DNA of 64,000 nt from Dryocola sp032051265 (GCA_032051265.1 DAMBYU010000001.1:918828-982827); one strand, 5' to 3'; shown: positions 15,903 through 24,355, counted from the stretch's first letter. Program-made: numbers and translations. The notes: generated from the sequence alone by a model not told the origin.

Positions 15903-18008
15903 TCAGTGGCTATCCTCCGGAAGAGCGTAGACCACCACCTGATCGCCGACCTGATCTTTCAGGATGGTGTTACCACCCGCCACGAAAGCCACATACTGAC
16001 GCCCTTTGTACTCGTAAACGGAAGGGTTCGCTACTGCTGGCGCTTCAGCCTGATCGGACCACAGCTCTTTACCGCTATCCAGCGAGTATGCGCGAACTTT
16101 GGCGTCCATGGAGGCCCCTATAAAGATGACGCCTCCCGCGGTGACCGCAGGGCCGCCAATTGTAGGTGAACCCCAGCTTTCCGGCATAAAGAAGCCGTAC
16201 TGCTGAGAAGCGCCAATTGGACGACGCCACTTCACGTCACCGGTATGCATGTCCAGCGCCACCAGTTCACCAAATGGTGGCTGCCAGCACGGCATGCCAA
16301 GCCAGTTAAGCGCCACTTTCAGACGCATACCGTAAGGCGCGCCCTCCTGCGGTGCGAAGCCGCTCTCGTTGCCGGAGCCGGTATTGGCTTTGTCATAATC
16401 TTCCCGCTTATAAAGCTTCACGTACTGCACGATGTGCGAAGTATTCACAACCGCAGTCTGGCTTTCGGGATCGAATGCCACGCCGCCCCATTGTACGCCA
16501 CCGGAGCTATCCGGATAGGTCAGCGCGCCTTCGCCTTTGGTGGTCGGCGGCGTGTACATGCCTTCGTAGCTCAGCTTATCCCACAGACGCGAACACTGAC
16601 CGGCGCCAGCTATATCCGCAAGTTTCCATATTTCCGGCTTTTTCGACTGATCCAGCAGCGGTGCGGGTTTGGTCGGGAACGGCTGGGTGGGTGAGAGTTT
16701 TTCGCCTTCTACGGATCCATCGCCCTGCGGTACCGGACGCTCTTCAATCGGCCAGATATCTTCACCCGTCAGGCGGTTAACCACAAACAGGAAACCCTGT
16801 TTAGTCGCCTGAATCAGCGCCGGAATCTGTTTGCCGTCGACCTCAATATCCATCAGCGTCGGCGCGGAGTTGATGTCGTAATCCCAGACATCGTGGTGGA
16901 CCCACTGGCGTGACCAGACAACTTTGCCGGTGTTAACGTCCAGCGCCGTGGTTGAGGTACCGAGCGGGATCGCATCAACACGGTTGCCGCCCCAGTAGTT
17001 AGGCGAAGGTGATGACACCGGCAGATATATCAAACCATGGGCGATGTCGGCGGACATCTGCGTCCAGACGTTAGCCGTCCCGGTACGCTTACGAATATCG
17101 GCAGGTATGGCATCAAAGGTCCATTCGCGTTCACCTGTCCTGGCGTTGACTGAGAAGACGGTGCCCGGCGGCGCCTCTTCGTAAGCCCAGTCTTTACCCG
17201 CCCAGCCAAAGATCAGGTGATCGCCAACCACGGTCGGCGGCTGCAGCAGCGACAGCGGGAATTTGGCGTTTAGCGTATTCCACTGCTCAACGTTCAGCAC
17301 GCCGTTGTCAGCGAAGCTCTCACACGGCTTGCCGGAATCAGCATCCAGCGCGTATAGCTTGCCGTCAACCGTACCCATGTAAACAATCTTCTGGCACGCC
17401 TGCTCGGAAACAGGATTTTTAGCCTGCCAGTAGGCAACGCCACGGTTTTTTAACACAGGTTGCGTCAGCGCTTCGCGCGGCGCTTTGGTGTCGTAGCTCC
17501 ACTTCTCTTTACCTGTGCCCGGATCGAGCGCAATCAACCGGTAGAATGGCGTGCCGATATATATGGTGTCGTTGGCAAAGATCGGCGTGGCTGACCAGAC
17601 AGTCGCCGGGGTTGCGCCTTTTCCATCCGCAACATCACCCGTGTGATACTCCCATACTTTCTTCAACTGCCCGACGTTATCGGCGGTGATCTGTTTGAGT
17701 GGGCTGTATTTTTGCGCATTCAACTGACCGTGGAAACTATCCCAGGTCGCAGTTGAAGGAATCAGGGGCGTCGCTTCGTTCGTGGCTGAATCAACCTTCT
17801 GGTTTGACGACTCGCCTGAGGAGGCTTCCTTTGTGGTGATTGTGGTGCCAGGTGCCTGCTGGTCGGCAGCATCGACGTTGAGTTTTTCCTGCGTTCCCTG
17901 TGAAGCCTCAGTAGCGTTATCCTGTGCCAGCAGCGTCATCGGGGTCGTCAGCAGGGCCAGCGCCATCAGGCTGCCAGTCATCTGTTTGATACGTTTATCG
18001 TTATGCAA
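15903..18008 (-). CDS. PQQ-dependent membrane-associated dehydrogenase, glucose/quinate type, catalytic subunit with its own signal peptide
   Basis: 701 residues. The N-terminus is a signal sequence (hydrophobic 11-25, likely cut at LLAQD), then a Gln/Thr/Ser-rich linker to about 85, then an eight-bladed quinoprotein propeller with WDSFHGQLNAQKYSPLKQI, blade repeats such as LIALDPGTGKEKWSYD and LYALDADSGKPC, and the PQQ-site region HHDVWDYDINSAP. It resembles the periplasmic part of glucose dehydrogenase Gcd. In Gcd this part is fused to five membrane helices; here the membrane part is a separate gene just upstream. Start is TTG at 18008, chosen because GAGGAG lies six bases before it. Electrons would go to ubiquinone. 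Substrate could be glucose or another polyol. Confidence 0.82.
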   Translation of the reverse strand: MHNDKRIKQMTGSLMALALLTTPMTLLAQDNATEASQGTQEKLNVDAADQQAPGTTITTKEASSGESSNQKVDSATNEATPLIPSTATWDSFHGQLNAQKYSPLKQITADNVGQLKKVWEYHTGDVADGKGATPATVWSATPIFANDTIYIGTPFYRLIALDPGTGKEKWSYDTKAPREALTQPVLKNRGVAYWQAKNPVSEQACQKIVYMGTVDGKLYALDADSGKPCESFADNGVLNVEQWNTLNAKFPLSLLQPPTVVGDHLIFGWAGKDWAYEEAPPGTVFSVNARTGEREWTFDAIPADIRKRTGTANVWTQMSADIAHGLIYLPVSSPSPNYWGGNRVDAIPLGTSTTALDVNTGKVVWSRQWVHHDVWDYDINSAPTLMDIEVDGKQIPALIQATKQGFLFVVNRLTGEDIWPIEERPVPQGDGSVEGEKLSPTQPFPTKPAPLLDQSKKPEIWKLADIAGAGQCSRLWDKLSYEGMYTPPTTKGEGALTYPDSSGGVQWGGVAFDPESQTAVVNTSHIVQYVKLYKREDYDKANTGSGNESGFAPQEGAPYGMRLKVALNWLGMPCWQPPFGELVALDMHTGDVKWRRPIGASQQYGFFMPESWGSPTIGGPAVTAGGVIFIGASMDAKVRAYSLDSGKELWSDQAEAPAVANPSVYEYKGRQYVAFVAGGNTILKDQVGDQVVVYALPEDSH

Positions 18009-18018
18009 GGGGCGCTCC

Positions 18019-18384
18019 TCAGACTCTGGCGAATTTATCGTGACCTAACGGGCTACTGATTATGGCAATCAAACCAATAAGCCCGATCGCCATAGCAGCT
18101 GTAATCACCCACTGATGAAGCAGCAGTGAGGCGAAACCAATCCCGAGAAGCATCAGCAGGATGATGATGGTCCAGAAAAGGCGAAGGCCGCGGCCTGAAC
18201 AGGCGCGAAGAATGAAGGCAAACACCGCCAGAGCGACGTTAGCAATAGCTACGCCCAGGGCACCAATAGTGTCAGTGACGCCTGTCAGCGGCGCCAACCA
18301 GGCATAGAGAGCCAGCGCGAAGCCAGCTACCGCCGCCAGAAGCAGCAGTATGAAGCCCCAGCGTGACGATCGAGATTGCAACAT
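18019..18384 (-). CDS. Small four-helix membrane protein, like the N-terminal anchor domain of quinoprotein glucose dehydrogenase
   Basis: 121 residues with four hydrophobic segments (about 9-28, 38-58, 68-85 and 90-110). Its position, ten bases upstream of the PQQ dehydrogenase gene, and its GLRLFWTIIILLMLLGIGFASLL stretch suggest that it supplies the membrane anchor and perhaps the quinone site that in Gcd is part of the same chain. The ribosome site of the next gene overlaps its stop codon. It could instead be an unrelated small membrane protein; the operon position makes the anchor role more likely. Confidence 0.65.
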   Translation of the reverse strand: MLQSRSSRWGFILLLLAAVAGFALALYAWLAPLTGVTDTIGALGVAIANVALAVFAFILRACSGRGLRLFWTIIILLMLLGIGFASLLLHQWVITAAMAIGLIGLIAIISSPLGHDKFARV

Positions 18385-19019
18385 AGCCAGCCTATCCTCT
18401 GTTGAAAGTCATTATTTCAATTAAACATGATTTGTCAGGTTATTAATTATCGACTGAAATTCGCGCTGAACGGCGACAAAACAATAAGGTGAACGCAGCG
18501 CAGGCAGTAGCTGAATTATCAGCCAGACGCGGATAAGTATAGAAGAGAATCAATAACTCATTGGCTTATAAGGTTAATAAAATCATTTGCTGGCTTAACT
18601 TCGCGCTTCGACCCGGAAACAGGATGCGTAACGCACAACATATCGGCGGGGGAAAAAATTAATCGTGGAAGGTTCAAAAGGTATGGCAAGAATAAGCGCG
18701 TCAACTTCCTTTGCTGCCTCTTCACGCGTAACGGCGGTTGCGCCCACGTCAAGAGCCAGTTCGCGGATGCTGTCCGGTTCTCTGGAGTTGGCGAGCTTTA
18801 TCTCATAACCGACATTGCTATGAGCGAAGAACGATCGTTAGCTATACCAGTCAGGACAGCCAGGAAACAACGATAGCTCAGGGGATTTTTTATCGCTATG
18901 GCGTTCTGTCTCCTGGTACATCCGATAGCGATAACAGGCGCTCGTGCTGAAAGGACAGTACCTCTCCAGTACGAGCGCCTGCTCTTTCTTATTAATTTTT
19001 CCTTGCTGAATCGCTGTCA
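18385..19019. other. Intergenic stretch with one gene remnant and one inverted repeat
   Basis: 635 bases. The part 18385-18660 holds no visible gene and would carry the promoter of the quinoprotein pair. A reductase remnant lies at 18663-18837 (listed). An imperfect 15-base inverted repeat at 18935-18949/18967-18981 (one mismatch) is followed on the plus strand by a T-rich run and could terminate plus-strand transcripts. Confidence 0.6.
18663..18837 (-). pseudogene. Remnant of an F420-dependent NADP reductase-like gene
   Basis: Translated on the minus strand without a start codon, 18837-18663 reads like the segment after the Rossmann loop of the family: NVGYEIKLANSREPDSIREL, then LGATAVTREEAAKEVDALILAIPFE (first residues approximate). 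A stop codon (18840-18838) lies directly upstream and the homology breaks off after PFEPST. The intact homologue is the gene at 19793-19020, so this may be what is left of a second reductase gene. Confidence 0.6.
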
Positions 19020-19793
19020 TCAGTACAGAGCCTTATTCAATCTGGCGATATATTCTGCAGGAAGCGTTGAGGTTCCATCACTTAAACGTTCTTCGATAAC
19101 GGCCATGGCAAAATCCCGGCGGGCAGGGAGACGGGATCGTTCAGCCGCTGCGAGCGCTGCGGGTAGATCACAGGCCTTCATGTCGGTGCAATAGGCCGGT
19201 GCCCCCGGTTGATGACGCCAGGAGTCCGCAACTGAGCCCGAGGGGAAGGCATCAAAACCCGTTAATTCAACCAGCTCAGATGCCACTTCAAGGTCGCGTG
19301 CTCTGTTTGCCGCGACGGCGATGGCCAGGCGTTCCGGATGTGATTCAGGCTGATTTTTATTCAGCAGCGTTTCCGCCAGAATATTGTTCCAGGCTTTTAC
19401 CACAGGATGGTCGAGTTGCTCCTGTACCCATTGCGTCTCTGAGATGGACTTGTCCAGTTCCTCAATTTTCGGATCGCGCCCCTGGTAGTAACCTTCTTTG
19501 CCTGGATAATAGTTCGAGGTATCGATAAGGACGGTATCTTTCGAAAGCGTGGCTATCAGCGGCTTTAGTGCGGGGATTTTGAAAAAAGGAATGGATAAAA
19601 TCAGTACATCTTTCTCTTTAACGACGCTCTTTGCCCAGTCCGCTTTTGCCCCCGTCGCGAGAACATCGTCCGAAATCATTTTCGGACCGCCTGAATTAGC
19701 CACTTCTACCTTATGGCCCGCAGCGGCTAATCTCAGAGCGATAGTTTTTCCGATACTTCCCACGCCTAAGATACCAATTCTTAATGAGTTCAT
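19020..19793 (-). CDS. NADP oxidoreductase, coenzyme F420-dependent-type fold
   Basis: 257 residues. Rossmann motif GILGVGSIGKTIALRLAAAG at about 8-27, followed by VEVANSGGPKM and VLILSIPFFKIPAL, the typical pattern of F420-dependent NADP reductases and related NAD(P)-binding proteins. Enterobacteria do not make F420, so the partner is probably another electron carrier or substrate. The C-terminal part (about 125-257) includes the VKAWNN segment where such proteins bind substrate. It is the last gene of a three-gene unit with nitroreductase and Ohr, 30 bases after the nitroreductase. AGAGGATG precedes the ATG. Role probably in detoxification or redox repair. Confidence 0.78.
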   Translation of the reverse strand: MNSLRIGILGVGSIGKTIALRLAAAGHKVEVANSGGPKMISDDVLATGAKADWAKSVVKEKDVLILSIPFFKIPALKPLIATLSKDTVLIDTSNYYPGKEGYYQGRDPKIEELDKSISETQWVQEQLDHPVVKAWNNILAETLLNKNQPESHPERLAIAVAANRARDLEVASELVELTGFDAFPSGSVADSWRHQPGAPAYCTDMKACDLPAALAAAERSRLPARRDFAMAVIEERLSDGTSTLPAEYIARLNKALY

Positions 19794-19823
19794 TTAAGCA
19801 TCCTCTTTATCCGTGTTGAAAGA

Positions 19824-20561
19824 TCACTTGTGGAAGGTCACACATTGTGCGACTGGATCGCGGCCCATACGTTTTGCATTGGCAGGGGCATCGGGATCGG
19901 CGTGACCAAAGGCGATGGCGTGAAGGAACTTCATATCAGCAGGAATACCCAGCGTTTCACGGATCACATTGGTATAGCTCGCCGAGGAAGTTAAAGGGAT
20001 ACTGCCAATTCCCCGTGATGCCAGGGACAACATCAACGTCTGCCCGTAGAGACCCAAATCGCCCGCGGTGCGTACGCTGTCGCCGACTGTTGGCATAAAG
20101 AGAAAAGCGACATGCGGCGCGTTGAAAAACTCATAGTTTTTCGCCACGGCTCTGGCGCGGCCCTCTTTGTCTTCACGCTTAACGGATAATGATTCGTAAT
20201 AGTGCTTTCCGAGTTCACTGTTACGCTCGCCGTAGCGACCGGTAAACGCCGCGATATCGAAACTGAAGTCGGTAGACTCATCGCCAGCGTAGTGGGCTTT
20301 TAACATTCGTTCACGCAGCCGCTGCAGGGTTTCGCCGCTGACCACATGAACGCTCCAGATCTGGGTGTTGCAATTGGACGGTGCCAGCTGCGCCTCTTCA
20401 AGTACATCCCTGATGGTCTGATCGCTTAATGGCGTGGGCAAAAACTGTCGGATGCTGCGACGGGCGCGAACCGTATCGGAAAAAGTCATGGTGCTCATTC
20501 CACTCTCTGTCAGGGATGAATGTGCTGGCTCGGCTGTTGGTTGCAGGATTTCATTAAGCAT
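19824..20561 (-). CDS. Nitroreductase-family FMN flavoprotein
   Basis: 245 residues from the first ATG. RARRSIRQFLPTPLSD (about 32-47) is the FMN-binding start of the nitroreductase fold, LAPSNCNTQIWSVHVV (about 58-73) and RGIGSIPLTS (about 183-192) complete the site. Such enzymes reduce nitroaromatics, quinones or flavins with NAD(P)H. The gene overlaps the end of the Ohr gene by eight bases, so the first ATG after GAGGC may be translationally coupled; a shorter start at M22 (20498), preceded by GAGAGTGGA, fits the usual length better and cannot be excluded. Part of the unit facing the TetR gene. Confidence 0.85.
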   Translation of the reverse strand: MLNEILQPTAEPAHSSLTESGMSTMTFSDTVRARRSIRQFLPTPLSDQTIRDVLEEAQLAPSNCNTQIWSVHVVSGETLQRLRERMLKAHYAGDESTDFSFDIAAFTGRYGERNSELGKHYYESLSVKREDKEGRARAVAKNYEFFNAPHVAFLFMPTVGDSVRTAGDLGLYGQTLMLSLASRGIGSIPLTSSASYTNVIRETLGIPADMKFLHAIAFGHADPDAPANAKRMGRDPVAQCVTFHK

Positions 20562-20982
20562 TTTTAGCCTCTGTGAGTTTCAGTTGTACATCGATGTTGC
20601 CGCGGGTGGCATTTGAATAAGGGCAGACCTTGTGAGCCTCTTCCATCAGCTTCTGCGCGATACTGCACTCAAGGTCGGGAAGATACACGTCCAGTTCTGC
20701 GGTGAGGAGAAACGCACCTGAATCATCCTGACCAACACCGACTTTCGCCTCGACTGCGGTGTGACCTGGATTTAATTTCAAACCACGGGCCATGTGCAGG
20801 AGCGCATTTTCGAAGCATGCAGCGTAGCCTGCGGCAAAGAGAAGCTCCGGGTTTGGTGCACCGCCTTTACCTCCCATTTCTTTTGGCAACGCGATGTCAA
20901 AATCTATGATGCCGTCAGCTGATCTAACGTGTCCGCTACGTCCGCCAGTCGAAGTCACCTGTGCCTGATAGAGCGTTTTCAT
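20554..20982 (-). CDS. Organic hydroperoxide resistance protein (Ohr, OsmC family)
   Basis: 142 residues. The two redox cysteines are C56 (AGYAACFENAL) and C120 (HKVCPYSNATRGNI), the standard Ohr motifs, and PELLFAAG precedes the first. Ohr reduces organic hydroperoxides, including fatty-acid peroxides, in the cytoplasm with lipoylated proteins as reductant. It is the first gene of an operon with nitroreductase and NADP reductase genes. Most ohr genes are controlled by MarR-type OhrR; here the divergent neighbour is a TetR-family protein, with a palindrome between them. Confidence 0.92.
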   Translation of the reverse strand: MKTLYQAQVTSTGGRSGHVRSADGIIDFDIALPKEMGGKGGAPNPELLFAAGYAACFENALLHMARGLKLNPGHTAVEAKVGVGQDDSGAFLLTAELDVYLPDLECSIAQKLMEEAHKVCPYSNATRGNIDVQLKLTEAKNA

Positions 20983-21010
20983 ATAGCCGCCTCAGTAAAG
21001 AAAATATTAA

Positions 21011-21075
21011 ATACCGATCGGTATGGTATGATGGGGGATACATAATTGCAATGATAAAATACTAACCGGTATTTT
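21011..21075. promoter_or_regulatory. Two candidate TetR-family operators between the ohr unit and the regulator gene
   Basis: ATACCGATCGGTAT (21011-21024) is a perfect 14-base palindrome. A second, weaker element, AAAATAC-N6-GTATTTT (21056-21075), lies closer to the regulator. Both are within the 113-base divergent gap, so one regulator could control both directions. Confidence 0.65.
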
Positions 21076-21095
21076 ATGAGGGTAGGGGAAAAATC

Positions 21096-21659
21096 GTGGG
21101 GCGACATAAGTTATTTCAGCGTGATGATGTTCTGGACAAAGCGCTTCATCTGTTCTGGCAAAAGGGCTATCTGGAAACGTCTTTGAAAGATCTTGAGAAA
21201 GCGACAGGCGTTTTCAAGCCTGCTATCTACGCAGAGTTTGGTGACAAAGAAGGGTTATTCATTGCGTGTGTAAAACATTATCGTGAATGCTACGCGTCTA
21301 AAAGACTGTTGATGCCAGAACCTTATGGCTGGAAAAATATCGAGAATTTTCTTCAATCCACGGTTCCGACAGCGGAAAAACCGGGATGTTTTGAAGCCTC
21401 TGCGTTCAGCAGAGACCTTCCGATTCTGCCTGAAAAACTCAAGCCGTTACTCGATCAAAATATAAAGTCCATCTTCGCTGCGATAAAAATGAATTTAAAA
21501 GCGGAGGGATTAGAAGCCCCGGTCCTCGAAGAGCGAGCCAATGTTATCTTTACGCTCTATTGTGGTTTGGGCGTGCTTTCCCTTTACGAATCGAAAGAGG
21601 AATTACAAGAGAGAGTTGATGTAACAGTCGGTCAGATTAAAAGAATTGACCACGCGTAG
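21096..21659 (+). CDS. TetR/AcrR-family transcriptional regulator
   Basis: 187 residues. The helix-turn-helix covers about 10-55: VLDKALHLFWQKGYLETSLKDLEKATGVFKPAIYAEFGDKEGLF in conserved order. The remaining ligand-binding part carries two cysteines (C67 and C73 region YRECY, and C103 region PGCFEASAF), so a thiol-sensing mechanism is possible. Start is GTG at 21096 after GAGGGTAGGGG. It is divergent from the ohr-nitroreductase-reductase unit and likely represses it, releasing on an electrophile or peroxide. Confidence 0.88.
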   Translation: MGRHKLFQRDDVLDKALHLFWQKGYLETSLKDLEKATGVFKPAIYAEFGDKEGLFIACVKHYRECYASKRLLMPEPYGWKNIENFLQSTVPTAEKPGCFEASAFSRDLPILPEKLKPLLDQNIKSIFAAIKMNLKAEGLEAPVLEERANVIFTLYCGLGVLSLYESKEELQERVDVTVGQIKRIDHA

Positions 21660-21709
21660 TAAGTTGCTTAGAAAATGATAACTCGGGGCTGGAAGCGGTG
21701 ATGAGCCGG

Positions 21710-21835
21710 TTATACGAGCCCCCGATAATTAACACCGCGGGATATGCTCAGATAATAACTGATAAGCCTCTTGATATTTTTCTCTTGAGCCAGATAGGCG
21801 GATTCAGTTCCTTCATCAACGTTCGAAAGTAGCAT
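21710..21835 (-). pseudogene. Short coding-like fragment, 41 codons, unknown
   Basis: The minus-strand frame reads MLLSNVDEGTESAYLAQEKN and continues NIKRLISYYLSISRG to a stop. The amino-acid composition looks protein-like, and the same frame is open some codons upstream of the ATG. I do not recognise it. It may be the 3' end of a lost gene or a small protein gene. Confidence 0.3.
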
Positions 21836-21883
21836 AAATCTTTCATGTGAGCTGCTATGAGATTAAATGGTTGCTACAGATAT

Positions 21884-21911
21884 AAAAAATCCACGCAAGA
21901 GCATGGATTTT
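21884..21911 (-). terminator. Terminator downstream of ychF
   Basis: AAAATCCACGC and GCATGGATTTT pair with one C-A mismatch over loop AAGA; a T-run follows on the minus strand. Confidence 0.7.
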
Positions 21912-21968
21912 AAGTTTATTTATTGTTCTCTAAGACGGTGAGTGACCGCCCGGAACAACAGATTATAT

Positions 21969-23063
21969 TTAGACGTTAAACAGGAAGTTCATCACATCGC
22001 CATCTTTCACGATGTAGTCTTTACCTTCTGCACGCATCTTGCCCGCTTCTTTCGCGCCTTGTTCACCCTTGTAGGTGATGAAGTCTTCATACGCGATGGT
22101 CTGCGCGCGGATAAAGCCTTTTTCGAAATCGGTGTGAATTTTACCGGCTGCCTGTGGGGCGGTTGCGCCAACAGGGATGGTCCATGCGCGTACTTCCTTC
22201 ACGCCTGCGGTGAAGTAAGTTTGCAGGTTCAGCAGCTCATAACCGGCGCGAATAACGCGGTTCAGTCCGGGCTCTTCCAGGCCAAGCTCTGCCATAAACT
22301 CGTCACGATCTGCGTCGTCGAGTTCAGCAATATCGGATTCAACGGCTGCACATACGGCAACAACGACAGAGCCTTCGCCAGCGGCGATTTCACGCACCTG
22401 GTCCAGGTATGGGTTGTTCTCAAAACCATCTTCGTTGACGTTGGCGATATACATGGTTGGTTTCAGCGTCAGGAAGCTCAGGTACCTGATAGCGGCCTTG
22501 TCTTCATCGGTCAGGGTGTTCAGGGCGCGCAGCATGCCCGCGTTTTCAAGCTGTGGCAGACATTTTTCCAGCGCGGCGAGTTCAGCCTTCGCATCTTTAT
22601 CGCCGCCTTTGGCTTTCTTCTGTACGCGATGAATAGCGCGCTCGCAGGTGTCGAGATCGGAAAGCGCAAGCTCGGTGTTGATAACCTCGATATCGTCAGC
22701 CGGGTCCACTTTGTTATTCACGTGGATAATGTTGTCGTTCTCAAAACAACGCACTACGTGGCCGATTGCTTCGGTCTCGCGGATATTGGTCAGGAACTGG
22801 TTGCCCAGGCCTTCGCCTTTGGAGGCGCCCTTTACCAGCCCTGCGATATCCACAAATTCCATGGTGGTGGGCAGAATGCGCTGAGGTTTTACGATTTCGG
22901 CAAGCTTGTCCAGACGCGGGTCCGGCATTGGCACAACGCCGGTGTTCGGCTCAATGGTGCAAAACGGGAAGTTAGCGGCTTCGATTCCCGCTTTGGTGAG
23001 CGCGTTGAACAGGGTGGATTTACCGACGTTCGGCAAGCCGACGATACCGCATTTGAATCCCAT
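21969..23063 (-). CDS. ychF: Redox-regulated ribosome-binding ATPase YchF (OLA1 family)
   Basis: 364 residues. P-loop GLPNVGKST (about 8-16), G3 region DIAGLVKGASKGEGLGNQFL (about 70-89), coiled-coil insert RVQKKAKGGDKDAKAELAALEK, and C-terminal TGS domain (about 278-360, ending NFLFNV). The G4-like motif is NVNE instead of NKxD, which explains ATP rather than GTP preference in this family. E. coli YchF binds 70S ribosomes and catalase and dampens the oxidative-stress response. It is followed downstream-to-upstream by pth, as in E. coli. A long opposite-strand frame over this gene is a shadow. Confidence 0.97.
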   Translation of the reverse strand: MGFKCGIVGLPNVGKSTLFNALTKAGIEAANFPFCTIEPNTGVVPMPDPRLDKLAEIVKPQRILPTTMEFVDIAGLVKGASKGEGLGNQFLTNIRETEAIGHVVRCFENDNIIHVNNKVDPADDIEVINTELALSDLDTCERAIHRVQKKAKGGDKDAKAELAALEKCLPQLENAGMLRALNTLTDEDKAAIRYLSFLTLKPTMYIANVNEDGFENNPYLDQVREIAAGEGSVVVAVCAAVESDIAELDDADRDEFMAELGLEEPGLNRVIRAGYELLNLQTYFTAGVKEVRAWTIPVGATAPQAAGKIHTDFEKGFIRAQTIAYEDFITYKGEQGAKEAGKMRAEGKDYIVKDGDVMNFLFNV

Positions 23064-23200
23064 GGTTTAAATCACCTTAATTGCTTGATAATCAAAGAGT
23101 TACTTTTAACTCAATGAAAAAATGTAGATAACTTTGCCTATTATACACGTAAACCGTTTATAAGGGGCGTGGAAATAGGTCCAGGCGGCCTCTGCAAGCG

Positions 23201-23785
23201 TTACTGCGCCTTAAACGCGTGCAGACGGTTGGTGGCTTTAGTCAGGCCTTCTTTAAGCCAGACTTCCGTGCAGCGTGCCGCTTCGTCTACTGCGTCATCA
23301 ATCAGTTTCTGTTCGCTGCCCGGCGGCTTGCCAAGCACAAAGCCAACAACTTTGCTTTTATCACCCGGATGGCCGATACCGACGCGTAAGCGGTGAAAGT
23401 TAGGGTTATTGCCCAGTTTGTTGATGATGTCTTTCAAACCGTTATGTCCGCCGTGGCCGCCGCCGAGTTTAAACTTTGCCACTCCCGGCGGCAAATCCAG
23501 CTCATCGTGTGCCACCAGGATCTCATCCGGCGCGATACGGAAGAAGGTGGCCATGGCGCTTACGGCTTTGCCGCTCAGGTTCATAAACGTGGTCGGCACC
23601 AGCAGGCGAACATCCTCACCGGCAAGGTTAATACGCGCGGTATAACCGAAGAATTTCGCTTCTTCTTTTAGCGACTGATTATGGCGCTCGGCCAGCAAAT
23701 CAACATACCAGGCGCCGGCATTATGGCGAGTTGCCGCGTATTCCGCACCCGGGTTGGCCAGGCCGACGATCAATTTAATACTCAC
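23201..23785 (-). CDS. pth: Peptidyl-tRNA hydrolase
   Basis: 194 residues, as in E. coli. Catalytic H20-type histidine in YAATRHNAGAWYVD (about 15-28), with N10, N68 and D93 equivalents in GLANPG, FMNLSGKAV and AHDELDLPPG. It recycles peptidyl-tRNA that dissociates prematurely from ribosomes; essential in E. coli. It lies upstream of ychF on the same strand with a gap of 137 bases. GAAAACGTGAG precedes the ATG. Confidence 0.97.
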   Translation of the reverse strand: MSIKLIVGLANPGAEYAATRHNAGAWYVDLLAERHNQSLKEEAKFFGYTARINLAGEDVRLLVPTTFMNLSGKAVSAMATFFRIAPDEILVAHDELDLPPGVAKFKLGGGHGGHNGLKDIINKLGNNPNFHRLRVGIGHPGDKSKVVGFVLGKPPGSEQKLIDDAVDEAARCTEVWLKEGLTKATNRLHAFKAQ

Positions 23786-23958
23786 GTTTTCTTTCCTGAA
23801 AGCAGACTCAAGCCGCGTAGTTTACTGTGCTGTCGGCGTGATGACAAAGCGCAATGCGTCGGTAGCCAAACTATTGAATAGTTCAACGGCGAGACCATTA
23901 GAATTTCATGGTATTCAGCGGGTTATTTGTAAACTTTTGTCATACTTTCATGCGTAAT

Positions 23959-23974
23959 TGTGATCTCAGGCGCA
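23959..23974. promoter_or_regulatory. Weak CRP-like half site before ychH
   Basis: TGTGA-TCTCAG-GCGCA keeps a perfect left arm of the CRP consensus and a poor right arm. ychH of E. coli is reported as CRP-activated, so the site is plausible but weak. Confidence 0.35.
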
Positions 23975-24059
23975 CATACTTTCGGGTGGTGTTGTCTATA
24001 CTTTACACACAAGGAGAGGGGGTATTCCCCGCTGACCCAGAACCATCCGGAGGTGACAG

Positions 24060-24338
24060 ATGAAACGCAAAAACGCTTCGTTACTCGGTAATATGCTTAT
24101 GGGGTTGGGGTTGATAATCATGGTGGTTGGCGTGGGTTATTCCATTCTGAACCAGTTGCCTCAGTTCAACTTCCCACAGTTTTTTGCGCACGGTGCCGTG
24201 CTGAGCATCTTTGTGGGGGCCGTGCTATGGCTTGCAGGAGCGCGTGTCGGCGGACATGAGCAGGTCTGTGACCGCTACTGGTGGGTACGCCACTATGACA
24301 AACGCTGCCGTCGCGATGAAAACCATCGTCACAGTTAA
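24060..24338 (+). CDS. ychH: Stress-induced inner-membrane protein YchH
   Basis: 92 residues, same length as E. coli YchH. Two membrane helices (about 11-33 and 42-64) and a basic, His/Arg-rich tail ending NHRHS. E. coli YchH responds to cadmium, peroxide and acid stress and affects biofilm formation. CCGGAGGTGACAG provides a strong ribosome site. Divergent from pth and convergent with dauA. Confidence 0.93.
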   Translation: MKRKNASLLGNMLMGLGLIIMVVGVGYSILNQLPQFNFPQFFAHGAVLSIFVGAVLWLAGARVGGHEQVCDRYWWVRHYDKRCRRDENHRHS

Positions 24339-24355
24339 ACAGTAAAACAGATCTG

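Larger units (their letters stand above)
21660..21968. other. Intergenic region with a short reading frame and the ychF terminator
   Basis: 309 bases between the TetR gene and ychF. It holds a 41-codon minus-strand frame (21835-21710) and a hairpin (21884-21911) that would terminate ychF transcripts. Nothing else is recognised. Confidence 0.6.

Noticed and set aside
18935..18981. Inverted repeat considered as the terminator of the reductase gene ending at 19020
   Set aside because: The T-rich run lies on the plus-strand side, so it does not have the right polarity for the minus-strand transcript.
21942..23117. Open frame of 391 codons on the plus strand
   Set aside because: It lies wholly opposite ychF, which is a highly conserved gene; the frame is a codon-bias shadow without a recognisable domain.
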